From contig NZ_JAHLPV010000009.1 in assembly GCF_018918095.1 (NCBI RefSeq), forward strand, positions 25,909 to 89,908: DNA of 64,000 bases, given 5' to 3'. This document shows, in pieces, positions 17,617-25,257 of this stretch (positions are counted from its first letter, which is position 1; each line of letters opens with the position of its first letter). The DNA is from Acetivibrio sp. MSJd-27. Its GTDB lineage: Bacteria > Bacillota > Clostridia > UMGS1840 > HGM11507. The notes beneath the pieces were generated by a model, which searched no databases, was not told the origin of the DNA, and saw only the letters and a program-made list of their open reading frames with translations. Made by a program: the position numbers and the translations under genes.

Positions 17617-18187
17617 TGTCAACACCTCCCTTAGCGTGATGATGGTTCTTTTTGAAAATCATATAGTCATAGCCGTATCCTACCTGACATTTATCGCACA
17701 TCTCTTTATCTGCCTGAAAGGGGTCAAGTCTTTTTACAATGTTTTCAGGGATAGACTGAAACTCGCTTCTGCAACGAGGGCAAAGACTTAGTACAATGCC
17801 TTTACGCTCTGTCTTGGGTTTAACGGGAATACCGACTGCAAATTTCAATCCTCGCTTGATTTCGCTGATTTTATCTGCGTCGGTAATTCTTCCGACAAAA
17901 TTATCAAGCTCTGTGGCTTTATCCACGGTGCGTAGCTGCTCAAGCATTACCATCGACGGCTCTTTTAAGCCACAATCCGTGTTTAGCTCAATATGAGTAT
18001 TCATTGCCGTTTTCTTTTTAACAGCCGTTATAGCGGCTACAACGACCGTAGGACTGCTTTCATTTAAGCGATTTGTCTGAACCACAAGAACCGGTCTCAT
18101 TCCCGATTGCACACTACCGTTTGTAACCCCCAAGTCGCAGTAATAAATATCGCCCCATCTGACATTCTTAAATTCTTTTTCTTTCAT
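17609..18187 (-). CDS. PemK/MazF-like protein with C-terminal zinc ribbon
   Basis: The 192-residue protein starts with a MazF/PemK-type fold: WGDIYYCDLG, then SGMRPVLVVQ (the conserved R-P-V-L-V), TVVVAAIT and a Q-x-R-T-V-D segment. These toxins cut RNA at specific sequences. Typical MazF proteins end near residue 115; here about 70 further residues contain CPRC and CDKC, a probable zinc ribbon. No antitoxin gene is adjacent; the neighbours are a sigma-like factor and excisionase-like genes. It may be a regulatory relative, not a toxin. Start at 18187 follows GAGG. Confidence 0.75.
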   Translation of the reverse strand: MKEKEFKNVRWGDIYYCDLGVTNGSVQSGMRPVLVVQTNRLNESSPTVVVAAITAVKKKTAMNTHIELNTDCGLKEPSMVMLEQLRTVDKATELDNFVGRITDADKISEIKRGLKFAVGIPVKPKTERKGIVLSLCPRCRSEFQSIPENIVKRLDPFQADKEMCDKCQVGYGYDYMIFKKNHHHAKGGVDNV

Positions 18188-18236
18188 ATGTAAATCCTCG
18201 CTTTCGATTATTCTGAGGTAATTCATATCCGGATTA

Positions 18237-18289
18237 GAATTAACCCCTTCACTTGTTTGAAATGGGAGAGCGTTTTTGGGGGGTGTTTT
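18237..18289. repeat. 53-bp exact direct repeat, copy 1
   Basis: This stretch (from GAATTAACCCCTTCACTT to GGGGGGTGTTTT) occurs again without a mismatch at 61679-61731 in the same orientation. Here it begins right at the stop of the sigma-like gene. Confidence 0.9.
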
Positions 18290-18827
18290 AGAAAAATTTC
18301 CTCAACTTTTTTATTGCACTGTTTACCGATTCCCTTACAGAAGTAAAATCGACTCCTTCTTCATCTGCGATTTTTTCAAGTGTTTTGTTGTAGAAGAAAT
18401 ACTTAAAAACTCTGCGTTTCTGTGTTTCGCTTAAGTAACACAAAACCTCCCGAAGTCGCTTAATATTGTCTTTCAGCATTATTTCTTCGATTGGGTCTGT
18501 ATCGACTGCCAATTCCGGATGATGCACTTCAAATTCTCCGTCATTGATGTCAAATGCGTGTCCGAAAAGAAGCCTTCTCATTCTCTCTCTTGCTTCGTAG
18601 TTCTGATACTCCGTTATCACTTCGCCCTGAGCCATAGAAAGCAGAATGAACGGAGTGTACCGACGGATAACATCAGGGTATTTAACCCACAATTCTTCTT
18701 CCGCCAGTTCTGTTACAATCGCCCATTTCTCCGTGCCGGTGTAGCCGTGATATTCATACCGCAGGTTAATGAGCTTGCAGTCGTTCGCAAATAATAATTC
18801 CTGTTGTTCTAATGTAAGTTTTGTCAT
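18288..18827 (-). CDS. Sigma-70 region 4-like factor
   Basis: The 179-residue protein ends in a sigma region 4-type helix-turn-helix (REVLCYLSETQKRRVFKYF, then KIADEEGVDFTSVRESVNSAIKKL). The N-terminal part is acidic and lacks a clear region 2, so it may be a DNA-binding regulator and not a full sigma factor. AAGGAG precedes the ATG. It lies between a terminator hairpin upstream and the PemK-like gene downstream. Proteins of this kind are common in clostridial ICEs and phages, where they are thought to control late or transfer genes. Confidence 0.7.
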   Translation of the reverse strand: MTKLTLEQQELLFANDCKLINLRYEYHGYTGTEKWAIVTELAEEELWVKYPDVIRRYTPFILLSMAQGEVITEYQNYEARERMRRLLFGHAFDINDGEFEVHHPELAVDTDPIEEIMLKDNIKRLREVLCYLSETQKRRVFKYFFYNKTLEKIADEEGVDFTSVRESVNSAIKKLRKFF

Positions 18828-18951
18828 TGTCGTAATCTCCTTAAATTTGAATTTTTGAATTTGGTTGAAATCAAAAATTCGGAGATTACGGATACTTGGC
18901 GATATACGCCAGCCACTTATATGTCACGGTCTTGCTCCTTTCGGGAGCGAC

Positions 18952-19011
18952 AAAAAAGCCGGACACCAAGAACATTAGGATATTTCTATCCCTTAATTCT
19001 CAGCGTCCGGC
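18952..19011 (-). terminator. Terminator or attenuator ahead of the sigma-like gene
   Basis: On the minus strand GCCGGAC (distal complement GTCCGGC) closes a 46-base loop region and is followed by TTTTTT. A second hairpin (GCTCC-CGAAA-GGAGC) lies just beyond and a GAGC-GAAA-GCTC hairpin lies ahead. It can end the polymerase operon or control read-through into the sigma-like gene. Confidence 0.6.
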
Positions 19012-19071
19012 AATTTGATGACTCAAGAGCTTTCGCTCAAGGACTCGTGGCTCGGTACATCTGTCCGATAT

Positions 19072-19269
19072 TTAATTGTTCGCTCTGTTACTACTTCTTG
19101 TTAATCTGTACTTGACTGTTCCCTTGCGTAGGGATAGGTCAACCTCTACTACTCTGTGGCAGTTCGGACATTTCAGTTCAATCACGCCTGTTGTCATTGT
19201 TACCTTGTCAAAAATACGCCAGCCACAGTTTTTGCACCTTACGATTATCTTTTGTTCCAACGATTTCAT
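19072..19269 (-). CDS. Small Com-like zinc-ribbon protein
   Basis: The 65-residue protein has CKNCGW at residues 12-17 and CPNCHR near 34-39, the two knuckles of a zinc ribbon like that of the Mu Com translational regulator. The ATG overlaps the stop of the metallopeptidase gene by 4 bases and follows GGAGG, so it is translated from the same message. It may bind RNA or DNA; its role in the ICE is unknown. Confidence 0.65.
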   Translation of the reverse strand: MKSLEQKIIVRCKNCGWRIFDKVTMTTGVIELKCPNCHRVVEVDLSLRKGTVKYRLTRSSNRANN

Positions 19270-19997
19270 AGCTCGCTCACCTCCGGATAAACCGTAACCA
19301 AATCAAAAGGATTATCAAGATACTCCTTTTTCAAAAGTCCGAGCTGTTTCATTCGTATAGCAAGTGCTTTTTTGGAACACCCTAAAAAATCCGCAAGTGC
19401 ATCAAATCTCTTATATACGCTCGGATAGTATATTTTGTTCAGACACTCAATCTTTTCTCCAAGACTGAACAGATACATTCCCTGCTTTATAAGGTTTTCG
19501 GGAAGAAGGATAGCAGCTCCAAGCGTATTTGCCTGCCATTCCTCCCAATCGGATATAGGCTTATTTCTCTCGGAATTTGCCTTGTAATAATGTACTCCGG
19601 CAGATTTCTGTGTCACACCGTAATCATTCGGGAACAACATCTTAAATATCTGATGGCTGCCCTCGTGCATTAAGGTGAAATTCTTTCTGCCTTTCAGCTT
19701 GCTGTCAAAGTTCAAGTCCTTTTCCACGAGAACGGTTTTTCCATCCAAAAAGAAAAAGGCTTCGTTATCATCATCTTCAAATACCTGAACACCCATTTCC
19801 GTAAATGAGGTCATTCCGAGAATACTACCGTCATAAGATAGGTGCTGGTATTCGACATTCAATCCGAGAACCTTCTCCAAGAGAAGCTCCGGGTCAATTC
19901 TGTATATTTGTGTGTTACGGACATCGGGAAGTGCCATATATGCCTGAACATACTTGTCGGCAATCGCTTCGATGTCAAATCTCGATAAATGTTTCAA
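19266..19997 (-). CDS. ImmA/IrrE-family metallopeptidase (first copy)
   Basis: The 243-residue protein has the zinc-protease motif HEGSH in FTLMHEGSHQIF and a downstream EEWQANTLGAAILLP, which supplies the third ligand in this family. ImmA proteins cleave phage-type repressors to induce mobile elements. This copy has no XRE partner in its own operon but lies with the polymerase genes under the promoter repressed region next to the XRE gene. A C-terminal segment (FLGCSKKALAIRMKQLG) is a typical helical tail. TTG start with AGGAGG. Confidence 0.8.
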   Translation of the reverse strand: MKHLSRFDIEAIADKYVQAYMALPDVRNTQIYRIDPELLLEKVLGLNVEYQHLSYDGSILGMTSFTEMGVQVFEDDDNEAFFFLDGKTVLVEKDLNFDSKLKGRKNFTLMHEGSHQIFKMLFPNDYGVTQKSAGVHYYKANSERNKPISDWEEWQANTLGAAILLPENLIKQGMYLFSLGEKIECLNKIYYPSVYKRFDALADFLGCSKKALAIRMKQLGLLKKEYLDNPFDLVTVYPEVSEL

Positions 19998-20016
19998 GTT
20001 ACAAAACCTCCTACCA

Positions 20017-20268
20017 TTAGGATTTTGCTTCTACAAACCACTTTCCGTTTTCTTCGTCGAACAGAAATGTGGGCTTGCCGCAAATCTGTACCGTGTAGCG
20101 GATACCGGTTCCTCCGACTTTGGTGGAAGCCGCACGGCATTTCTGAATTACACGGTCTATCTCATATTTTTCATCATTCTCAAACTTGATGAAGTTCGGA
20201 CGAGCCGTTCCATCAGGTCTATGTGTTACATTTACTTCAACATAAACTTTTCTTCTTTCGGATTCCAT
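20017..20268 (-). CDS. Conserved hypothetical ICE protein (83 residues)
   Basis: A small soluble protein of mixed strands and helices (RKVYVEVNVTHRPDG, then VGGTGIRYTVQICGKPTFLF). GAGG precedes the ATG and it sits tightly between the S24-like gene and the metallopeptidase gene. No known family was recognised; its place in the polymerase operon is the only clue. Confidence 0.55.
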   Translation of the reverse strand: MESERRKVYVEVNVTHRPDGTARPNFIKFENDEKYEIDRVIQKCRAASTKVGGTGIRYTVQICGKPTFLFDEENGKWFVEAKS

Positions 20269-20270
20269 TT

Positions 20271-20570
20271 TTATTCCTCGTAATTTCTCAAAGTCAAAAC
20301 TAATCTTCCCAAGTGCTTGTATCCGTCGATGTTCTTATCCGACACCCTGTACTTGGGTCGGTCATCTCCGGCAGTATTGATGTAACAGGAAAGCCTTCCT
20401 TTCTTAAAGCGTTTTTTCCGGTCAAAGAAAAGAAACATTCCCTCATATATACCGTAGTCGGTAAAATGGTTTCCGCCGTCCGCACGAAAGATAACAATAT
20501 CTTCGCTGCACCCCTGCAAAAAGCAGTCGGGCATCGTAACATAAGCCGTAACCTCTTTTTCGTCAATCAC
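20271..20570 (-). CDS. S24/LexA-like (UmuD-like) protein, probably non-catalytic
   Basis: The 99-residue protein shows the S24 core pattern: ADGGNHFTDYGIYEGMFLFFD, then KGRLSCYIN and a final GYKHLGRLVLTL. In UmuD and LexA the motif before GIxxGD carries the catalytic Ser (GDSM); here the equivalent is GNHF, so the serine is missing. It sits directly downstream of the Y-family polymerase gene, as umuD sits beside umuC, and could be a polymerase partner. GTG start with AAGGAGG. Confidence 0.6.
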   Translation of the reverse strand: MIDEKEVTAYVTMPDCFLQGCSEDIVIFRADGGNHFTDYGIYEGMFLFFDRKKRFKKGRLSCYINTAGDDRPKYRVSDKNIDGYKHLGRLVLTLRNYEE

Positions 20571-20582
20571 ATTTAGACCTCC

Positions 20583-21818
20583 TTAACCAACCATACCTGT
20601 CGGCATAGTGATTTCGGCTTTTTCCGGTGGTAGCCGCAAGTTCTGACACAGAACCCCATTCCTTATGCTGTCCTTTCCGAAACGCCGTCTGATTTCTTCA
20701 ACACACTTTTCCATTCGCTCCAATTTGTCCTGCTTTGCGGCGTCCATAAACATATCTATTTGACGGGGCGTGTCTTGTGGAATAAGATTTATGGCTTGTA
20801 CTGTCACAGAACGGATAGGGTTATTCCACCCATATCTTTTTTCAAACAACTGAAAAGCGGTCTTTGCAATAATCATCGGAGACTGTGTAGGAAGTGCAAT
20901 CTTCGTCTGCCATTGCCTTGTATTGAGCGTGTTGTCTCTAATATGTATTGCGACACCTTCTGCACTCAGTCCGTGAACACGGAGCTTGTGTCCGATGTCT
21001 TGGGTTAATTCGAGAAACACGGGCCACACCTGCTCCGGTTTCTCTAAATCTGCTACTGTTGTTATACCGTGTCCTACACTTTTTATAGGAGAAACGAAAT
21101 CTTTCTTGGCAACAAGGGAAAGGTCGTTGCCGTTGGCATAGTTCCATAAAACTACTCCGTTCTTTCCTAATCTTCTGCGTAAGAACTCAGGGTCGTTATT
21201 CGCTAAATCCCCGATGGTACGAATACAATAGCTGTCAAGCACTCGCTGGGTTGCCCGTCCTACACCGAGCAGGTCAGCGGCAGGAAGTCCCCAAATCTTT
21301 TCTTTGAATGTATCCTTTGGTATAACGGTTACTGCGTCCGGTTTCTTCATATCCGAGCCGAGCTTCGCAAATATCTTATTAAAGGAAACACCCACAGAAA
21401 TCGTCAAGCCGAGTTCAAACTTCATCGTTTCACGAATTTCATTTGCCACCTTTTCCGGCGAACCGAAAAGGCTTTCTGTCCCGCTAATATCCAGCCAACA
21501 CTCGTCCATACCATACGGTTCAACTTGGTCGGTATATCGCTCATAAACGCTTCTCGCAAGCTTTGAGTATTTGATATACTCCTCATAATGGGGCGGCACT
21601 ACAACCAAGTCCTTGCACTTCTGTTTAGCCTGCCATACTGCGTCCCCGGTTTTCACATCAAAAGCCTTTGCTTTGTAGTTCTTTGCAAGCACGATACCGT
21701 GTCGTTCCTCCACAGAGCCGCAGACAGCAATCGGATATTTCTTCAATGCGGGGTCGAGCATACATTCGACGCTGGCATAGAAGTTGTTCATATCACAATG
21801 AAGTATGCTTCGTAACAT
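20583..21818 (-). CDS. Y-family DNA polymerase (UmuC/DinB-like)
   Basis: The 411-residue protein has the Y-family palm: HCDMNNFYASVE (first Asp), YGMDECWLDISG (second catalytic Asp-Glu), and SVGVSFNKIFAKLGSDMKKP. A helix-hairpin-helix (LLGVGRATQRVL) and little-finger domain follow. It performs error-prone synthesis across DNA lesions, here perhaps during entry of single-stranded ICE DNA or SOS induction. The ATG at 21818 follows AAGGGGGG. It heads a minus-strand operon with the S24-like protein, a hypothetical, a metallopeptidase and a zinc ribbon. Confidence 0.9.
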   Translation of the reverse strand: MLRSILHCDMNNFYASVECMLDPALKKYPIAVCGSVEERHGIVLAKNYKAKAFDVKTGDAVWQAKQKCKDLVVVPPHYEEYIKYSKLARSVYERYTDQVEPYGMDECWLDISGTESLFGSPEKVANEIRETMKFELGLTISVGVSFNKIFAKLGSDMKKPDAVTVIPKDTFKEKIWGLPAADLLGVGRATQRVLDSYCIRTIGDLANNDPEFLRRRLGKNGVVLWNYANGNDLSLVAKKDFVSPIKSVGHGITTVADLEKPEQVWPVFLELTQDIGHKLRVHGLSAEGVAIHIRDNTLNTRQWQTKIALPTQSPMIIAKTAFQLFEKRYGWNNPIRSVTVQAINLIPQDTPRQIDMFMDAAKQDKLERMEKCVEEIRRRFGKDSIRNGVLCQNLRLPPEKAEITMPTGMVG

Positions 21819-21846
21819 TTTTTGAACCCCCCTTGACATTTTGGGA

Positions 21847-21916
21847 AGTTTAGTGTAAACTATGAGTAGTTCAACTTCCTGTTTCTTATTATACGCAGTT
21901 TAAGTGTACTTGTCAA
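21847..21916 (-). promoter_or_regulatory. Promoter of the polymerase operon with repressor-like operators
   Basis: On the minus strand TTGACA (21911-21916), a 17-base spacer and TATAAT (21888-21893) form a consensus promoter. AGTTTA-GTG-TAAACT at 21847-21861 is a perfect dyad, and related AGTTTAAGTGTACTT and AGTTAAACT half-sites lie over the -35/-10 interval and toward the XRE gene. They look like operators for the divergent XRE repressor. Confidence 0.75.
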
Positions 21917-21968
21917 GAGTAAATGAGAAGTTAAACTGTAAATATTCTTTTAAGGAGTGAAATCAAAG

Positions 21969-22379
21969 ATGACATTCGGTGAAAAAGTCAAAGCAGAGAG
22001 GACTAAACTCGGTCTTAATCAGGATGAATTGGCTGAAAAAATAGGCGTAACCCGACGTGTAATTTGTTCTTATGAAAATGATAAATCCCGTCCGAGAGGA
22101 ACGGAAAGATACAAGAAGCTGGCAGAAGCATTAAATGTAAATGTGAATTATCTGCTGTCTGAGGATGACGCTTTCATCGCCGATGTAGAGGATAAATACG
22201 GACGCAGAGGGGCAAGACAGGCTCAGGAGTTGCTTGCAGAAGTTACCGGTCTGTTTGCCGGCGGCGAAATGGCTGACGAAGATATGCGTGAAATGGTTGA
22301 CGCTATTCAGGAAGCATATCTTATTGCAAAGAAGAACAATAAAAAATACACCCCGAAGAAATACCGCAAAGACGAGTAA
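21969..22379 (+). CDS. XRE-family repressor (ImmR-like)
   Basis: The 136-residue protein has an N-terminal HTH_3 domain (MTFGEKVKAERTKLGLNQDELAEKIGVT, then RRVICSYENDKSRPRG) and an acidic helical C-terminal part. It resembles ICEBs1 ImmR and phage repressors that keep the element quiet. The ATG at 21969 follows AAGGAG. It is divergent from the polymerase operon, whose promoter holds probable operators, and is followed by an ImmA-type protease gene, so an ImmR/ImmA circuit is likely. Confidence 0.8.
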   Translation: MTFGEKVKAERTKLGLNQDELAEKIGVTRRVICSYENDKSRPRGTERYKKLAEALNVNVNYLLSEDDAFIADVEDKYGRRGARQAQELLAEVTGLFAGGEMADEDMREMVDAIQEAYLIAKKNNKKYTPKKYRKDE

Positions 22380-22479
22380 TCCTCACAGTGAACTAAGTCC
22401 AATATATGGGACACACAATAGTTTATAATTTATTATAGGGTAAATATCCGATATACTATAATATGGGAGGTGAGCCGGA

Positions 22480-23013
22480 TTGGGGTATTACACTACGGCT
22501 GAAATTGTGAAAATCGTCAACAAGCTCATTGACCGTTGCGGTACTCGTGACCCGTACAAGGTCGCAAAAGAGCTTGGTATCAATATTATCTACCGAGATT
22601 TTGAAAAGCAGCGTGGAGCATACAAGGTCATTCTGAAGAACCGCTTTGTTTTCCTTAAAAACGGTATGCACCCGGTCGTGGAACAGATAGTGCTATGGCA
22701 CGAAATCGGACACGATGTTCTCCACAGGCAAGAAGCGGTTGCTGTCGGCGGGTTCAAAGAGTTCAACATCTTTGATATGAGAGAGAACCGTATGGAGTAT
22801 GAAGCAAATATCTTCGCTTCTCAGGCTTCGCTCCCGGACGACACCATTTTGGAATACATTGAAAACGGCTATGACATTCAGCAGATTGCACGGGCAATGT
22901 GTTCCGACATAAACCTAATTGCTCTGAAAGTAGATACGCTGATTGCACAAGGCTATCAACTTCGCAAACAGGAACACCAAAACGATTTTCTTAAATACAG
23001 TAAAAAAATATAA
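22480..23013 (+). CDS. ImmA-like metallopeptidase (anti-repressor)
   Basis: The 177-residue protein has the HEIGH zinc site (VLWHEIGHDVLHRQ) and EYEANIFASQASLP, the third-ligand motif of ImmA/IrrE proteins. In ICEBs1 and related elements ImmA cleaves ImmR in response to DNA damage or cell signals. The XRE gene lies 100 bases upstream on the same strand, with an intervening TATAAT at 22457-22462, so this gene may have its own promoter. TTG start after GGGAGG. Confidence 0.85.
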   Translation: MGYYTTAEIVKIVNKLIDRCGTRDPYKVAKELGINIIYRDFEKQRGAYKVILKNRFVFLKNGMHPVVEQIVLWHEIGHDVLHRQEAVAVGGFKEFNIFDMRENRMEYEANIFASQASLPDDTILEYIENGYDIQQIARAMCSDINLIALKVDTLIAQGYQLRKQEHQNDFLKYSKKI

Positions 23014-23052
23014 GACCGTCAAGTCTCGAATGAGATCTGACGGTCTAATTTT
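23014..23052 (+). terminator. Terminator of the ImmA-like gene
   Basis: GACCGTCA and TGACGGTC form a perfect stem right after the stop codon, followed by TAATTTTTA. Confidence 0.85.
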
Positions 23053-23054
23053 TA

Positions 23055-23525
23055 TCAGTTTTTATTATATCCGAATTGTCTTGTGCAAAGGGTATCTTTC
23101 CACCATTTTTCACGACTCAGTATGTAATTATCATCCATTCGTGCGTTATAGTTTTCTAATACTGAATACTGAAAATTTGCTTTTATATAATCAAACCCTT
23201 TGGTGTCAACAATATGTTTAAGTTCAACATTCCCACCGTGTCCATTGTCTATATAGTTAGTCCACCTTTGAAGCAACATTCCATACTGAGCAGTTGCCGA
23301 GCCAACATACATTTTTCCGTTGCTGGTATCAGTTATAAGATAAACTGCTTTTTGATTTCTCAAAGCATCAAGCCAACCGCTGCGTTTATTCCGAATAATC
23401 GTTTCCAGTTGTGAAAAACTCAATCTTATGTTCTCATAACCCGGAAATTCGTCACCATCATAAGCAGTAGAAAGAATTTCTATTACTTCCAGTTCCTCCA
23501 TCATAGACTCATAGGTTCTTCCCAT
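23055..23525 (-). CDS. GIY-YIG nuclease-like protein
   Basis: The 156-residue protein has AVYLITDTSNGKMYVGSA, the GIY-YIG variant (VYL...YVG) and a following Arg (LLQRW) and conserved Glu/Asn region (YSVLENYNA). Such proteins nick or cut DNA. Family members in clostridial mobile elements usually have a longer N-terminal region, so this one may be shortened. No clear ribosome site precedes its start, and the neighbouring regions look like inserted cargo, so expression is uncertain. Confidence 0.65.
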   Translation of the reverse strand: MGRTYESMMEELEVIEILSTAYDGDEFPGYENIRLSFSQLETIIRNKRSGWLDALRNQKAVYLITDTSNGKMYVGSATAQYGMLLQRWTNYIDNGHGGNVELKHIVDTKGFDYIKANFQYSVLENYNARMDDNYILSREKWWKDTLCTRQFGYNKN

Positions 23526-23561
23526 GCCTTAACCCTGTATGCCATCCTGTTGTCCTCCTGC

Positions 23562-23593
23562 AAAAAATGAGTGAGGGGATTTCCATCCCTCAC
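23562..23593 (-). terminator. Terminator after the small sigma-like gene
   Basis: On the minus strand GTGAGGG-N9-CCCTCAC is followed shortly by a T6 run. It lies downstream of the gene at 23629-24054. Confidence 0.65.
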
Positions 23594-23628
23594 CCAGTAG
23601 CCCGCAGGATGGCAGGCTGTTTTAGAAG

Positions 23629-24054
23629 CTATAAAATTTTCCGCAGCTTCTTCCGCAGATGGTCTAACCTCGCATAGATGGCACCAGTCGTCAAATGCAC
23701 AAGCGGGGCAATCTCCTTTGTGGAATACCCCTGCATTTTCAGCAGGACGATTTTCAAGGTACGCCCGTCCACCGTGACTAATACTTGATAGAGATTTTCG
23801 CTCTCAATCTCTTCCAGTAACTCCGCAACCGTACCCACTTCCGCCTGCCGCTCCCTGCCTGCCATGTCCTCAAGATATTCCGCAACGTCATTCGTCCATC
23901 GGTAAAACCGCCTGTTGGAATTGAAGTCTGCCCTGTCCGCCATGCGTATCTGCTCAATGGTCGCTTCATCAACGCCGCACTCACGCAGCAGCTTTTCCTC
24001 CGCTTCTTTCCAGATACGCCATTTCCTGTCCTCCCGTCCGTGGTTGTATGCCAT
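23629..24054 (-). CDS. Sigma-70 region 4-like regulator
   Basis: The 141-residue protein ends in a helix-turn-helix (IVLLKMQGYSTKEIAPLVHLTTGAI) with a basic tail (LDHLRKKLRKIL), as in sigma region 4 or LuxR-like factors. The N-terminal part (GREDRKWRIWKEAEEKLL) is helical and charged. The ATG at 24054 follows TTGGAGG. It is the downstream member of a two-gene set with the sigma-like factor at 24149, each having its own terminator. Confidence 0.6.
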   Translation of the reverse strand: MAYNHGREDRKWRIWKEAEEKLLRECGVDEATIEQIRMADRADFNSNRRFYRWTNDVAEYLEDMAGRERQAEVGTVAELLEEIESENLYQVLVTVDGRTLKIVLLKMQGYSTKEIAPLVHLTTGAIYARLDHLRKKLRKIL

Positions 24055-24092
24055 TCTTACTTCCTCCAATCAGAATTGATTGAGAGGGCAGA

Positions 24093-24134
24093 GAAAAGCC
24101 CCCTCATCTTCCCAAAGGAAAAAACAAGGGGGCT
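24093..24134 (-). terminator. Terminator after the 24149-24661 sigma-like gene
   Basis: On the minus strand AGCCCCCT and AGGGGGCT form an 8-bp stem followed by TTTTCTC, 15 bases past the stop codon. Confidence 0.7.
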
Positions 24135-24148
24135 GAACGCCTTAAATT

Positions 24149-24661
24149 TTAATTTTCTATTATCTTTCTTAGTTTTATTAGGATTCTGGCTTTGCGTTTG
24201 TTTACAACGCTCTGGGTTATGCCCAACCTCGCCCCGACTTCACGCTCGGAAAGTCCGTCAAAAAAGATTGCCTGTATCAGCTCCTGTTCACTATCCGACA
24301 GCAAAGGCAGGGCGGCTTTCAGCCTGTCCACCATGACCGCATTGACAACGGTTTCTGCAATGTCCACCGCTTCATCAGTGATAAAGTCCAGAGGATTCCC
24401 CTCGCTGTCCGTAAATCCGTCGAGAGATAGCAGTCTATTCTTTGTATCTAATTTTTGCAGATAACGCCACCGTTCCTTGTCACGGTAGAAGTCTGTGTAT
24501 TGCTCCCTCACGACTTCAAGCAGACAGCCTTGAATGGGGATAAACAGCTTGTCCATATAGGTCTGGTCGGATTCCCTGCAACGGCAGAACTCCGTGTAGG
24601 ATAATTCCACATAGCCGCCACTTTCTCTGATATATACCTTTCTTGGTGCATATTTCACCAT
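24149..24661 (-). CDS. Sigma-70 region 4-like factor
   Basis: The 170-residue protein has a C-terminal sigma region 4 helix-turn-helix (LSDSEQELIQAIFFDG, then SEREVGARLGITQSVVNKRKARIL). The N-terminal half shows no clear region 2. The ATG at 24661 follows GGGAGG. It and the 23629 gene flank the resistance cargo on the ICE and may govern cargo or transfer genes. It is distinct in sequence from the sigma-like factor at 18288. Confidence 0.65.
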   Translation of the reverse strand: MVKYAPRKVYIRESGGYVELSYTEFCRCRESDQTYMDKLFIPIQGCLLEVVREQYTDFYRDKERWRYLQKLDTKNRLLSLDGFTDSEGNPLDFITDEAVDIAETVVNAVMVDRLKAALPLLSDSEQELIQAIFFDGLSEREVGARLGITQSVVNKRKARILIKLRKIIEN

Positions 24662-24980
24662 AAATACCTCCCATCTGAATTTTTGAAATGTAAAAAATCC
24701 AGATGGAGAGGCGGAGAACGACACCGCATATCAGAAACAGCCCTACGGCACTTTCCAACAAAAATCGACAAAAGAAAAACCGCAAAGGCTCTGTGACCTT
24801 TACGGTTATAGGAAATAGTAATTCTATTGTATGGAGATTGTACTTCTACTTTCAAGGTGAGAAGTACCGTTGCACTGGCAGAAATTTTTTTAACTGGTTT
24901 CCTGCCGTTCTCTGATATGCTATGTATTGATAAATTTTGCTTCGTATGAGCAGATAGATAACTGCCCGAAAAAAGGACAT

Positions 24981-25018
24981 AAAAAAATCCCTCCAAATTT
25001 AAAAACAAATTCAGAGGG
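24981..25018 (-). terminator. Terminator downstream of the tet operon
   Basis: On the minus strand CCCTC, an AT-rich loop and GAGGG are followed by ATTTTTTT. A second hairpin (GACGAGCGG/CCGCTCGTC, 25209-25236) sits closer to the tet(40) stop but lacks a T tract. Between 24662 and 25257 there is no gene. Confidence 0.7.
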
Positions 25019-25257
25019 TAATTTAGGGTATAACAAAATAACCCACCCGAATATCGTTTTTTTTATTTGGTGAGTTTGTTCTTTCAAATACGAAACAAAT
25101 GCTCATGTACGGTAAAGTATCACAAGAAAATTATGTCGAATTGACAGCCGCCTCCGCTATACCGAATAAGGAAATAAAGAGTCCTCAAATTTTGCGCTAC
25201 TAAATGAAGACGAGCGGAAGTAATCTCCCGCTCGTCAGTAAACTTAACTATGCCATA

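Noticed and set aside
23055..23525. GIY-YIG gene as a homing endonuclease inside an intron
   Set aside because: No intron structure or split host gene surrounds it.
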